A stretch of DNA of 64,000 nt from Gracilariopsis chorda (taxonomy: Eukaryota > Rhodophyta > Florideophyceae > Gracilariales > Gracilariaceae): contig NBIV01000295.1 in NCBI GenBank assembly GCA_003194525.1, positions 1 through 64,000 of the forward strand, given 5' to 3'. Shown here in pieces: positions 10,394 to 19,645 of this stretch; positions within the stretch are counted from its first letter, which is position 1, and each line of letters starts with the position of its first letter. Position numbers and translations under genes: made by a program. The notes beneath the pieces are model-generated. The model made no database searches, had not been told where the DNA came from, and worked only from the letters and a program-made list of their open reading frames with translations.

Positions 10394-12453
10394 TTGCAGT
10401 CAAGGTACGTCACATTAAAACCTCGACAAAGACAAGTCATTGACACCGCCATTGCCGCATTGCAACAACGACCGGCGGTGCAGGAGCGAACAAGCACTCC
10501 TGGAAACGTGTTCTTTGTGCAAGGATCTGCAGGAACCGGAAAGACATACGTGCTCAACATCCTTCGTGATATCGCTGAGTCGGAAGGGATGCTCGCCGAA
10601 ATGACTGCTACAACAGGCATTGCACGTTCGTTGTACGAACGTGGCCGCACGTTACATAACCTGCTCGGACTGGGTGTACCTGACAAGGACAGTACAAGCA
10701 GGACTACAGCCACTTTGTCAAAGTATGGTCCCGGATCTCAACGTGCAGAAATGCTACGCAAAATAAAATTGCTCGTCTTAGATGAGGCGACTATGCTCTC
10801 ACAAACGCTCTTTGAACTCATGAGGGCGTTGCTCATAGATCGTGGCTGCAATGGAATGGAAAACTGCCTCCGTTTCGGGGCTTAACCATCGTGCTATCCG
10901 GCGAATACTCTCAGCTGCTTCCATTGGTGCCACAGGTGTACATGGAGCCCGAGCCAAGTTGAAATGTGAGACGAGTGTACAAAAATATTCTCAGCGAATT
11001 GCCGTGGAAGAGGGATCTGTGGACATTTTGCTCGGTTTAAGTGCTCCACCTCATCTAATAAGTATGCCAAGCCGATGATCCGGCATTTGCATTGCGGTTT
11101 TTTTCGTTCCATTGCACGGAACAAAATATCCAACAACGCTTCAATATCACTCAGATCTACAGGTGGCATGAAAATTGTTACCAATTCCTGTGGAAGGGGC
11201 TCAAAACACGACGCAAGGAGAATGTAGTTCTCAGCAAAATGTTCATTGCCTCCACTAACCAGTTGGTCGACGAACATAATGCGGCAGCGCTAGATCTGTT
11301 TCCTGGTAAGCGCTTAACTCTTCCGTCAGCGACAAACGTACCACCTGATCGCGGACAGAACCAAGAGTCTGACATCCCCAGTACTATCTTTTCCGAGTTT
11401 GCATATCAGTATGCGTCTACTGGAGTACCGCCTCATAACTTGAACGTGAAGATCGATGTGCCAGTTGTGGTGCAATGCCCCAAAGGGGAAAAACACCGAA
11501 AGACGTTCGGGATCTTCCTCTCACGAGGTGAACCCAGTTGAGTAGAGCCCTCCCAGAGGTGTCACGGCGAAGCCGGTTTGTAAGACCAGGGACACCTGTC
11601 GGGACTCGCGCAGGGAGGTGAAGGCGAAGAATCGGTATCCGCGTGAGCGGGGTGTGATCCTCAGTAGAGGTATGTTTCCACGTAAGTGGGGAAGTGTGAG
11701 CGGGTGCACACAGGAGGAGCCGCGGGTAGCGGGATGTACTACCCTGAAAGGGGGAAGGAGGAGAGTGAAGGGAAAGGAAGAAGAGTGGGCGAGGGTGAGT
11801 CGCGAGAGCGACGAACGAATACGGCAATGCCGGTGGACAGGACTCCCTATACAGGGCGAAACACCAATGTTATTGGAACAATTATTCTCCCAAGGATGGA
11901 CCTCTTTAGATGTGAAAGGGGGTTAGATGTCCCGTGGTTTACGGCGCTTCCCTCCAAGGAGGAGTAGAGCACGCGCGCAAGCGGTAACAACTAGAGCCAA
12001 TTCCCCAGGTTTGGGTCCCTTGTTGGGGAAGGTTTACTGGTGCGACGGCAGTGCGCAGTCGCACTAAGTACTAGCTTCCCAGAAATGGGTGTGAAAATAA
12101 TAAATAAAATCAACTAAAATACTCCAAATTTCGTGGCAACATCCACTACAGTGGCCAACCGCCAATTGACCCAAAACCGTGTCCCACGTGTCCATACCCA
12201 CCATTGTGAGGCGTAGTTCATATACACACTACACAACCGATAATATCGGGAAAACGATCAAGTACCAGGAATCCCTCTCTGAGGGCGTTGCACTTCACCA
12301 GTTGTGGCAGTTTTGAACGTGCTGTATTCTGCCGTGTTCAACGGAAATCTGTTCGTAGTCGTGCATGTCGATCAATTTAGAATGAATTTAGCTCTATTTG
12401 ACGATATAGGAAAGGTTCTGGAACGAAAGCTCCTAAATTATATCGAAGTCTAG
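10394..12453 (+). pseudogene. Pif1/Helitron-type helicase, split by an LTR
   Basis: The frame opens at 10394 just inside the LTR boundary, so the N-terminus is lost. Walker A is GSAGTGKTYVL and Walker B is LLVLDEATML, both in 10394-10885. A frame change follows near 10860, after which 'LTIVLSGEYSQLLPLVP' matches the Pif1 motif that normally reads GDFRQLLPVVP. The section 11092-11467 carries ASTNQLVDEHNAAALD and, near its end, the PHNLNVKIDVPVV block. Reading resumes after the inserted LTR at 12298 as VLNVLYSAVFNGNLFVVVHVD, corresponding to the family's LRNLxxxxGLCNGTRLxV motif, and stops at 12453. Pif1-like domains of this sort occur in cellular helicases and in Helitrons; the transposon-rich setting favours a Helitron remnant. 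No Rep domain was found. Confidence 0.7.
11468..12297 (-). repeat. 0.8-kb solo LTR, copy 2, inside the helicase
   Basis: About 830 bp, same family as 9592-10383. In the plus direction it begins TGGTGCAATGCCCC and ends GTTGCACTTCA (TG...CA). It is bounded by identical CCAGTTG at 11461-11467 and 12298-12304, which reads as a target-site duplication; 7 bp is longer than the usual 4-6 bp of LTR elements. Removing the insertion with one CCAGTTG copy restores the helicase reading frame across the join. No internal retrotransposon sequence is present, so this is a solo LTR. Confidence 0.75.
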
Positions 12454-13326
12454 TTTTCTTTTGCAGAAACTCCCATAATTTGAAGATTGTTCTCCGTTCG
12501 TCTCGATTTTGCACCTTTTCATAAAAGAAAGAGAAATACCTTGGATAGCTTAGTTGTGGATGTTCAATCCAAGTTTATCTGCGCTGGTCAGTTTTTTGTC
12601 GCATTGTTGCGCGTTAAAATGAGCAAAAAAGAGCTGCTTCTGCATGACCTACAGCTTGCGTTTACGAGTGCTCACACATTTTATCCCATGTTTGGGACTA
12701 TCACCAGACCAGTGCTGTTTGTATCCATTCCGTTTTGCATCTTTTAACAACCGTAATTATATTCCTTGGTTTTTTTCATTCATTGAATTAAACTGCTTGG
12801 TTTTTTGCTTTTGCTTTCTCCATCCTATTTTTCTTCTCACCGCTGTTTATCACTCCTCCACCGAGGCGCGCAGCATTATGACAAGAGGAAGCGGCCTTCG
12901 GCTCGCAAAGCCGCCCGCGGCCGAAGGTCGCTTATTCTTGTCGTACGTAATCCGATGATTTGCTCTTTTGTGTCGTTGACCATTTGGGTCGCCCCAAATT
13001 TTTTGGTTCAGAAACGCACCAGTGGGGAAAGCACAAGAAGACCAAATCATCAAATTGTTAATTTGATTCCGCTTTTCTAAACCGGGGCAGATGCTCTAAG
13101 GATGCCCCGGAGTGGAGGCGACGATTGCCAACGTTGGTGGCCCTGTCGTACAAAGAGAAAATCTGAGCAAGAGCCGGGTCGCAAGAATAATTCTCTTCCT
13201 TCGTACAGGGATTCTGTCTGAGTTGCAGGGCAGAAACCGGTAGTCTTGAAGAGAAGTACTACCGGACGTCGGAGCGAAGACCAGCGCTAACTAAGAAGCC
13301 TAGGTGAATGAACAAAGCTAGTTGCA
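12454..13326. other. Intergenic stretch with two hairpins
   Basis: No recognisable coding. It contains an imperfect 23-bp inverted repeat at 12880-12902/12920-12942 and a perfect 8-bp inverted repeat (CCGGGGCA/TGCCCCGG) at 13082-13089/13103-13110. The last 200 bases should hold the promoter and leader of the fibrillin gene; an in-frame TGA at 13309 limits that gene's start. Confidence 0.4.
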
Positions 13327-14025
13327 ATGCTGCCATCCGAAACTTTAGTGGCATTTCACAATGCATCGCCAATGCACCTGCTTCGTGCACAAGACGCACA
13401 TCGCCCAGAAGCAAGGCGACGCTCTGTGCGGTGCGTTTCATCACCTCCACCGGCGCGAGATGCCCTCATCTCTCTCACGGCGCCGAATTCCCCACGAGTA
13501 GGTCGGGATGAGCAGCTAGCGCCATTGCTCGCCCAGTTGATGAATCTGCCGCCTCCACCAGTCGACAAGCGTATCATCGGCGTGTGGCGAAATGCCCACA
13601 CCAGTGTCCCCCAGACCGCTTCTCCGATCCAGAGGGCAGCCATCGTCAATGAAAAGTTTGTGCCTGAAGTGCAGCAAATTGTGGTCGGCGATGAGGTACC
13701 TCTCGCAATTGTGAATCGTCTCTTGTTTCCGGGGGGCGAGCTCAATATCATGGCAGTTGTGACGGACGTTCAAACGCAACGTTTATGCCTTCGTTTCACA
13801 CGAGCTTGGTTCTTGCTCGGGGGTGGCTTCAGGATACCATACCCGGTTCCATTTCGGTTGTTGGGGAAGAAGTCTTGTGGATGGCTGGATATCGTTTACA
13901 TCGACGATGAGCTGAGAGTGACTAAGGGTAATCGAGGGTCTACCTTCGTCTTGAGGAAGGAAAGCGATGATGTTGGTCTTGCCTATACGCCGGAACTGCG
14001 TGAAGAACTCGAAAAGAACTCATAG
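13327..14025 (+). CDS. PAP/fibrillin family plastid lipid-associated protein
   Basis: A 232-residue ORF from ATG to TAG. Fibrillins are plastid proteins that bind to plastoglobules and thylakoids and are thought to handle hydrophobic molecules. Diagnostic segments are IGVWRNAHTSVPQTASPIQR (about 84-103), the strand-rich core, the block PYPVPFRLLG, and GWLDIVYIDDELRVTKGN followed by STFVLRKE. These match the family signatures for the middle and the C-terminal end. The first 60 residues are Arg/Ser/Ala-rich with few acidic residues, as expected for a plastid transit peptide. An in-frame stop at 13309 leaves ATG 13327 as the first possible start. It is convergent with the DAHP synthase copy that follows. 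Two degraded copies exist at 18.86 kb and 55.36 kb, so this is the only intact fibrillin in the window. Confidence 0.8.
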   Translation: MLPSETLVAFHNASPMHLLRAQDAHRPEARRRSVRCVSSPPPARDALISLTAPNSPRVGRDEQLAPLLAQLMNLPPPPVDKRIIGVWRNAHTSVPQTASPIQRAAIVNEKFVPEVQQIVVGDEVPLAIVNRLLFPGGELNIMAVVTDVQTQRLCLRFTRAWFLLGGGFRIPYPVPFRLLGKKSCGWLDIVYIDDELRVTKGNRGSTFVLRKESDDVGLAYTPELREELEKNS

Positions 14026-14338
14026 CATTCTACGTCCAGAAAGCAAAGTTCTTACCTGTAAATATAGCGCCATGATAATGCGACGGTTATCCTAAGGAAG
14101 CCATTTTTCTGTATTCGTCAGCAGTTTGGCACACCTCCGTCACCACGCGTCTGAGACTAGGGTACTCCATGAGATCAACTACCATGTACAGCTCTTTGTG
14201 TTAGTGCTCTCTTCGTACAATTCGATACTCTATGGGAGTAGCTCAGAAGCGATGCTGGATACCAGAGACATCAATCAATGCGTCTTTCCACCCTCTTCCT
14301 CTGCGCTTTGTAACGATGCGACATTTGCTTGTCAGTGG
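14026..14338. other. Shared 3' region between convergent genes
   Basis: This stretch separates the 3' ends of fibrillin and DAHP synthase. It is essentially identical in all three copies of the gene pair (compare 19333-19645 and 55840-56152). Short open frames on the plus strand are present but have no recognisable features; most of it is probably 3' untranslated sequence of both genes. Confidence 0.45.
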
Positions 14339-15615
14339 CTACTTACGGCGTGAAAACTTTCTCAACCGTTGTCCGACCTCATAAGCCATCTCAATGGACT
14401 GTGCACCGTTCAGCCTGGGGTCGCACATACTCTTATAATTCTCCGACAATCTTTCCTCTGTCACCTCGTTCACGTCGCCTCCCAAACACTCTGTAACATT
14501 CTCTTCTCCGGTCATTTCGAGATGCACACCTCCAGGCACGGTGCCTTCCTGCGCGTGGGCTTGGAAGAAAGCGTCAACCTCACCGAGCACCCGGCCAAAC
14601 GGACGCGTTTTGACACCATTGACCTTTATAGTATTTCCAATGCATGGGGTCTACGCTCCATACGACATGCCGCCCCTCTTGTTTCACCGCTCTGAGCAAA
14701 GCGGGGAGCCTGTCCATGAGCTTGTCCTGTCCCATTCGTATAATGAGCATAATCTTTCCAGGGTCATTGTCCGGATTGAGTGTATCCAGCATTGTTAGTA
14801 CTTCTGCCGGGTCCGCAGTTGGGCCCAGCTTAACCCCAGTGGGATTCTCTATGCCGCGGAGAAACTCTACATGTGCTCCTTCAAGTTGCCTTGTTCGCTC
14901 GCCCACCCACAACATGTGCGCAGACGAACAATACCAACTCATGTGTCCACTCGATGTCATGGACTGCCTAGTGAGTGCCGCCTCGTATGTGAGGAGCAGT
15001 GCCTCGTGGGACGAGTAGAACTCGGGTTCGCGCATGTTCTGCAAGCCTTCCGTGCTTGCAGAAGTATCTAACCCACATGCGGCAACAAAATTGAGTGCAT
15101 CTTCAATGTGAGTGACCAACGCGGCGTACTTCTCGGGCGTAAGACGATTGATCAATGAAACCCACTCCATCATACTCTGCGTGCTTTTCGCAAGTGCACG
15201 CAGCATATTAAGCGAGGCAGCGGACTGCGAATATGCACGGAGCAATCGTTCCGGCTCTGGCACGCGAGCGTCTTTCGATTCGGCAGCCGAGTTGATAATA
15301 TCCCCTCTGTACACTGGAATTGATCCCACTGCGGTATCCTCCATGTCGTTTGATCTGGGCTTTGCAAATTGGCCAGCGACACGGCCAATCTTAAGAACGG
15401 GTTGCCCTGATAGATACGACAGAACAATGGACTGAGCTATCAGCACGCGGAAAGTAGACTCTAGCGACGCCGCATTGAAGTGATCAAATGATTCCGCACA
15501 GTCGCCTCCTTGCAAGACGAAAGCTTTTCCAGCAGAAGCACGGGCAAGAGCTGCCCGAAGGCGACGAATCTCACCGGGAAAGACAAGCGGCGGGTTTTGT
15601 GAGAGACGAGCTTCT
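14339..15615 (-). pseudogene. Class II DAHP synthase, truncated and frameshifted copy
   Basis: Nearly identical to the intact copies at 19646-21133 and 56153-57640, but broken twice. First, a single extra A near 14640 shifts the frame right at the DPMH motif, which contains a catalytic histidine, so the last quarter is out of frame. Second, the 5' end is cut off: at 15615 the sequence jumps from the codons around residue 73 straight to sequence found downstream of the intact copy at about 21393, a deletion of about 470 bp that removes the start codon and transit peptide. One substitution is visible in the body (ENPTGV here, ENPIGV in the other two). It cannot produce a full enzyme. Its near-identity to the intact copies means the damage is recent or the copy was recently converted. 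Confidence 0.85.
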
Positions 15616-16077
15616 TGAGTCGCTTGGAAGTTTGGCAGACGTCATTGGATGGCACAGCGACGGTTGGATTTGCAGAACTGTTAACGGCGCCAGTAGTTTA
15701 TGAATTCCCAACCATGATTTACCAACGGTACACATGCTATCTTGGATCATATTTTGGATTTGGAACGAAGACCGTCTTCTTTGCCTTCCCCACCGTCAAA
15801 CCTGTGCTGGTTCCCAGGTGAGGGCCCACGATTGAACTTCGGCAGTTGCCAGAGGAAAGATTCTGCCCTACTGAGAAACAGCTGCCACCACGGCCTCCGG
15901 AGTGAAGACTCCAGGATTCCGTTTGTCTTGCGCACTCCCTCTGTCAGTGGGTGATGCTATTCCGACGTCGCGTTACTAAATCACCAAAGGCGGCAAACAT
16001 GTTCACTTGGCCAACCTTGCTTTTCCCTCGGCTAAAGGAAGGGCATGATTCTATCTTGAACCAGGGGGGTGAACCGC
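15616..16077. other. Spacer; first part matches sequence upstream of the intact synthase
   Basis: The first 80 bases or so (TGAGTCGCTTGGAAGTTTGG onward) match 21393-21475 and 58973-59046. After that no similarity and no gene is recognised. Confidence 0.4.
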
Positions 16078-16778
16078 TCAGTCAAGAGTGTAGTACACCA
16101 CTCGTAATGGCATAAATAGACCTTCAACAGCCCCACCGAAACGGTCTGTTCTGGTGTGGTATGACTTGATTGTGTACGATATGTACGATGCACCAGAGCG
16201 TATGATGCTCCGCAAGTCAAACGAGCGAATATCTAGATTTGGAGCGGTGTTACTGGCGAAGAGGTTATCTCCAAGATATCCACCGTTGATGAAAAAGTAT
16301 TCGCCCTTGTAATCGTCACTCTTGAATGTTACAAGCGTTGTTCGGGCTTTCGACGTAGTCCGACTTCCCGCAACACATCCCACAGAGTTTGTGTACACGC
16401 CTGAGGGGAGCCTGGGCCATCAAATGTAAAGCAATCACTCTGTCGGCAAAGAAAAGGCTTTAGCACGGCCGTTGGACTTCGTGAAGGGGACGCTCTGGGC
16501 GAAGGTGACGGTGAACGAGATGGAGAGGGACGAGGTGTCGGACTGGATGATCTTTGAGGGAGCACAGGTGGTACTCGCGTACCAGGTCCGCCAGGGCTTC
16601 TCTCAACACAGACCAAAGCAATCTCTGCTTTGTTCTTGATACTGCGAACGAACGCAGTGATGAAACGTATATGCGCTGGATTCACATTGTTAGAGCGAAC
16701 AAACAAGGGTCTTCTGCAACCAGCGGATTCATATGCATCGACTCCAAACTTTGGCCTTCCTTGAACATTTGTGTTCAT
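16078..16778 (-). pseudogene. Unknown protein with Pro/Ser-rich linker, frameshifted
   Basis: From an ATG at 16778 the frame encodes a mixed N-terminal region with FVRSIKNKAEIALVCVE, then a low-complexity linker rich in SP, RP and SR (roughly codons 75-110), then CRQSDCFTFDGPGSPQ. Coding character then moves to a neighbouring frame near 16390 (VYTNSVGCVAGSRTTSKART) and continues to 16078 with YFFINGGYLGDN. This looks like one gene with a single frameshift, or with a small intron I cannot see. Two globular parts joined by a Pro/Ser linker suggests a secreted or wall-associated protein, but I do not recognise the family. Confidence 0.35.
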
Positions 16779-17042
16779 GATGCGAGCATCGATGAAGTAT
16801 GGAGAACGGCGTCTATAAATCTCGGGAAATGAGTAATATGCAGATCATACGACGACATCGTCCGCGTATGGCATATCGCAGGTGAAAGTTGAGCAGGAAG
16901 CGACTTTGTACTGTACCGTTTACTTCATGCTAATGAAATTCTTTGGGTGACGACTCCTGGAATGGGCTCACCGTCGATGATGACGGCTGCGAGCGTATTG
17001 CTATATAACGCCCAGAAGCACCGAATCAGGTGATAGAGCCGC

Positions 17043-18101
17043 TCAGTACCTTCGTGCACGATTACGAGACCGGTCGCGTTCAGGACTTGACTGAGCCGAG
17101 CTGCTATCACTCACGACGGCACCATGACTTCTAGCCCACTCTTTGTACTTACGTGCCCTCTCTTTATGCTTTCTCTTTCTTGTCTCCGCAGCTGATGCTC
17201 TGTCCTCCGCAGCTGATGTTCTGTCCTCCGCAGCTGATGCTCTCTGCACAAGTTGCGTTCTCGTGTTTTTCTCTTTCCGCACATTCTTCTCGGCTATCAG
17301 CTTAGCATCGATGGGATTCAATAGATCATCAACATATTGCTTACCAAAGAAAGGTATTTGGCACTCTTGACCTGGGTCGTATATCCTCCACTTATAGCTT
17401 CCGTTACGCAGCTTGCCAACATGAACACAGGGATGAAACGTTGAGGTATGCCGATGTGGTAGATCAAGGTCAACTATTATATACCATACAATACGGGCCC
17501 ATGCATAGTAGTCCTTCTTCTCAACCAAATCCCTTTCTCGATTATGACTGGTGACCTCTACAACAAGATTAGGAGGGTTACTGACGGGAAACGTCACCTG
17601 TTGCGAGCGTGGAGAGACCCTGGCTGATTGTTCTGCCGTTAAAGGAACACCAATGGCAACATCCGGTTCTAGATGGATTCTCGGGTCAGATTGAGAAGAA
17701 TCAGAAGAATGCTGTTCTTGTGGTTGGTCTGTGCGCGAAGATTTGCGATGCACAACAACTACAGGCGCTGTAAATATGCGTTTTGTTGTGTTTTTGCCTC
17801 TAAAGCGTTCGGAAAAGATGGTGAGCAACATCATAATTACTCTGTCGTGAACGGTGTTTGCCATCGGTCGCGCTATGAGCAAGCCGTGTTCTAGCTCGTA
17901 GCGCCCGAATATTGAAGTGGGAAGATAAAGGAAGTCTTCAAACGAACATTTGTTGAGGTGCAGTGAGCCAAGTCGGAGCGGCGGAAGGTGCGGCAGCTGC
18001 GCTGCGGCTGGATTCTGGGAGGCGGAGAGTTGCGTAGAGGTTGGTGAAGATGTGATGGTGCTTGGAGAGCGAGGTGGAGAGGGAGCGGAGGAGTGGTCCA
18101 T
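17043..18101 (-). CDS. Uma2-family (DUF820) PD-(D/E)XK nuclease-like protein, copy A
   Basis: A 352-residue protein from ATG 18101. An open frame extends upstream but without an ATG. After a Pro/Ser/Thr-rich N-terminus it carries a Uma2-like domain: YELEHGLLIARPM (near 68) and TVHDRVIMMLLTIF, then EPDVAIG (Asp near 147), PPNLVVEVTS (Glu near 182), RDLVEKKDYYAW and VWYIIVDLDLP. The D...ExTS...K pattern is that of PD-(D/E)XK nuclease folds. Uma2 proteins are abundant in cyanobacteria, and their cellular role is largely unknown. An acidic insert (QEQHSSDSSQSD) separates the first strands from the Asp. The C-terminus has three ASAAEDR/TSAAEDR repeats, a basic KRKHKERARKYKEWAR helix and a Ser/Arg end. 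Copy B at 53486 differs mainly in repeat number. Nuclease activity is inferred, not shown. Confidence 0.75.
   Translation of the reverse strand: MDHSSAPSPPRSPSTITSSPTSTQLSASQNPAAAQLPHLPPLRLGSLHLNKCSFEDFLYLPTSIFGRYELEHGLLIARPMANTVHDRVIMMLLTIFSERFRGKNTTKRIFTAPVVVVHRKSSRTDQPQEQHSSDSSQSDPRIHLEPDVAIGVPLTAEQSARVSPRSQQVTFPVSNPPNLVVEVTSHNRERDLVEKKDYYAWARIVWYIIVDLDLPHRHTSTFHPCVHVGKLRNGSYKWRIYDPGQECQIPFFGKQYVDDLLNPIDAKLIAEKNVRKEKNTRTQLVQRASAAEDRTSAAEDRASAAETRKRKHKERARKYKEWARSHGAVVSDSSSAQSSPERDRSRNRARRY
17187..17249. repeat. 21-bp coding minisatellite, 3 units
   Basis: Tandem units of the type CTGATGCTCTGTCCTCCGCAG on the plus strand encode ASAAEDR or TSAAEDR on the minus strand. Copy B has six units at 53634-53759, so the array has changed length by three units since the duplication. 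Unit length is a multiple of three, so the frame is kept. Confidence 0.8.
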
Positions 18102-18855
18102 GACAGATTCCGTGAGGTGTGCGCGGCAGCGCAGCGGCGACAAGCGTCTTGCGAGCGGCCAAGTAGGCGGCGACGGCTCTGAGAAGGATTGTGCGGCGCG
18201 ATGGTGGATGGAGTGGCGTCAGGCGGGCAAGTAGCAGACCAGACGACAAATCAAGATTTCTTCCCTGGAAACAGCACCGGGGAGAGGCTGTGGCCGCCGA
18301 GACCGGACAGCGAGACAATCAATCAGTATCACAGCGGGCGCTGCTCGCGCTGCTCCCTTCGACCTCGCCCTGCAGCGGGAGGACAAGGGCGGGGACCTGT
18401 ATAGAATAAAGAGGGCCGATGGGAACTTGCCGGCCTTGGGGAGGAGGACAGATAGTCAGATCTCACGTTGAGTCCCCGCTCGCTCCCTCTTCTTGCCTTC
18501 ACCTGCGCCCCCGTTCCCGAATGTCCACCCACGAACGCCCCAGTGGCAGACCTAGAAATGGTTGAATCGAAGATGGGGGTTTTTTGGTGCCGAAATCGGG
18601 AGCACGACGTGGCAAACTACCTAAGACGGCGTGGGTGCAGCCAAACGAACATTTAGCATACCCTGTATCAGTTATGGGTGGCGGTGAGTTGGTTGCAGTT
18701 TTGATTTGAACGGCTAGGGATGCAAATTCATATCGCGTGTAATGACAATTGAGACGTTCCAATTCAAGAAGTCGATGGTCAAAGCGTTTTGTGTCGGTCT
18801 TTGCAGTTCCAAGGACAACAGGAGACTACCGTACTGGACTTGGAGTGGCTCATCA
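18102..18855. other. Intergenic region upstream of the Uma2-like gene
   Basis: No gene is recognised. It must hold the 5' region of the Uma2-like gene (minus strand). Sequence from about 18750 to 18855 has replaced the 5' part of the fibrillin gene that is present in the first copy. The same arrangement is found in copy B (54608-55362). Confidence 0.45.
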
Positions 18856-19332
18856 GTCGACAAGCGTATCATCGGCGTGTGGCGAAATGCCCGCACCAGT
18901 GTCGCCCAGACCGCTTCTCCGATCCAAAGGGCAGCAGCGGTCGTCAATAAAAATTTGGGCCTAAAGTGCAGCAAATTGTGGTCGGCAGTGGAGTGTTGTT
19001 GTGATTGTGAATCGTCTCTTGCCTTGTCGGGAGGCGAGCTCAATGTCATGGCGGTTGTGCGGACGTTCAAACACAGCGTTTATGCCTTCGTTTCACACGA
19101 GCTTGGTTCTTGCTCGGGGGTGGCTTTAGGGTACTGCACCCGGTTCCATTTCGGTTGCTGGGGAAGAAGGCTTGTAGATAGCTGGATATCGTTTACATCG
19201 ACGATGAACTGAGAGTGACTAAATGCCCACAAGGGTAATCGAGGGTCTTTATTCGTCTTGAAGAAGATAAGCGATGATGTTAGTCTTGCCTATACGCCGG
19301 AACTGCGTGAAGAACTCGAAAAGAACTCATAG
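18856..19332 (+). pseudogene. PAP/fibrillin pseudogene, copy A
   Basis: Similarity to the intact gene starts abruptly at the codons for VDKRIIGVWRNA and runs to the shared stop TAG at 19330-19332. The transit peptide and first 78 residues are missing. Within the remainder there are several small insertions and deletions (for example after the TASPIQRAA segment and before the GNRGS segment), so no frame covers it. Divergence from the intact copy is clearly higher than in the adjoining DAHP synthase part. Confidence 0.85.
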
Positions 19333-19645
19333 CATTCTACGTCCAGAAAGCAAAGTTCTTACCTGTAAATATAGCGCCATGATAATGCGACGGTTATCCT
19401 AAGGAAGCCATTTTTCTGTATTCGTCAGCAGTTTGGCACACCTCCGTCACCACGCGTCTGAGACTAGGGTACTCCATGAGATCAACTACCATGTACAGCT
19501 CTTTGTGTTAGTGCTCTCTTCGTACAATTCGATACTCTATGGGAGTAGCTCAGAAGCGATGCTGGATACCAGAGACATCAATCAATGCGTCTTTCCACCC
19601 TCTTCCTCTGCGCTTTGTAACGATGCGACATTTGCTTGTCAGTGG

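Noticed and set aside
17043..18101. Bacterial contamination because of a Uma2 gene
   Set aside because: The gene is embedded in a block with a plastid-targeted synthase and a fibrillin copy and is flanked by eukaryotic transposons, so the contig is eukaryotic.
17938..18318. Minus-strand 126-codon frame overlapping the Uma2-like gene start
   Set aside because: Different frame from the Uma2 domain, composition follows the Pro/Ser-rich codons of the real gene; no independent support.
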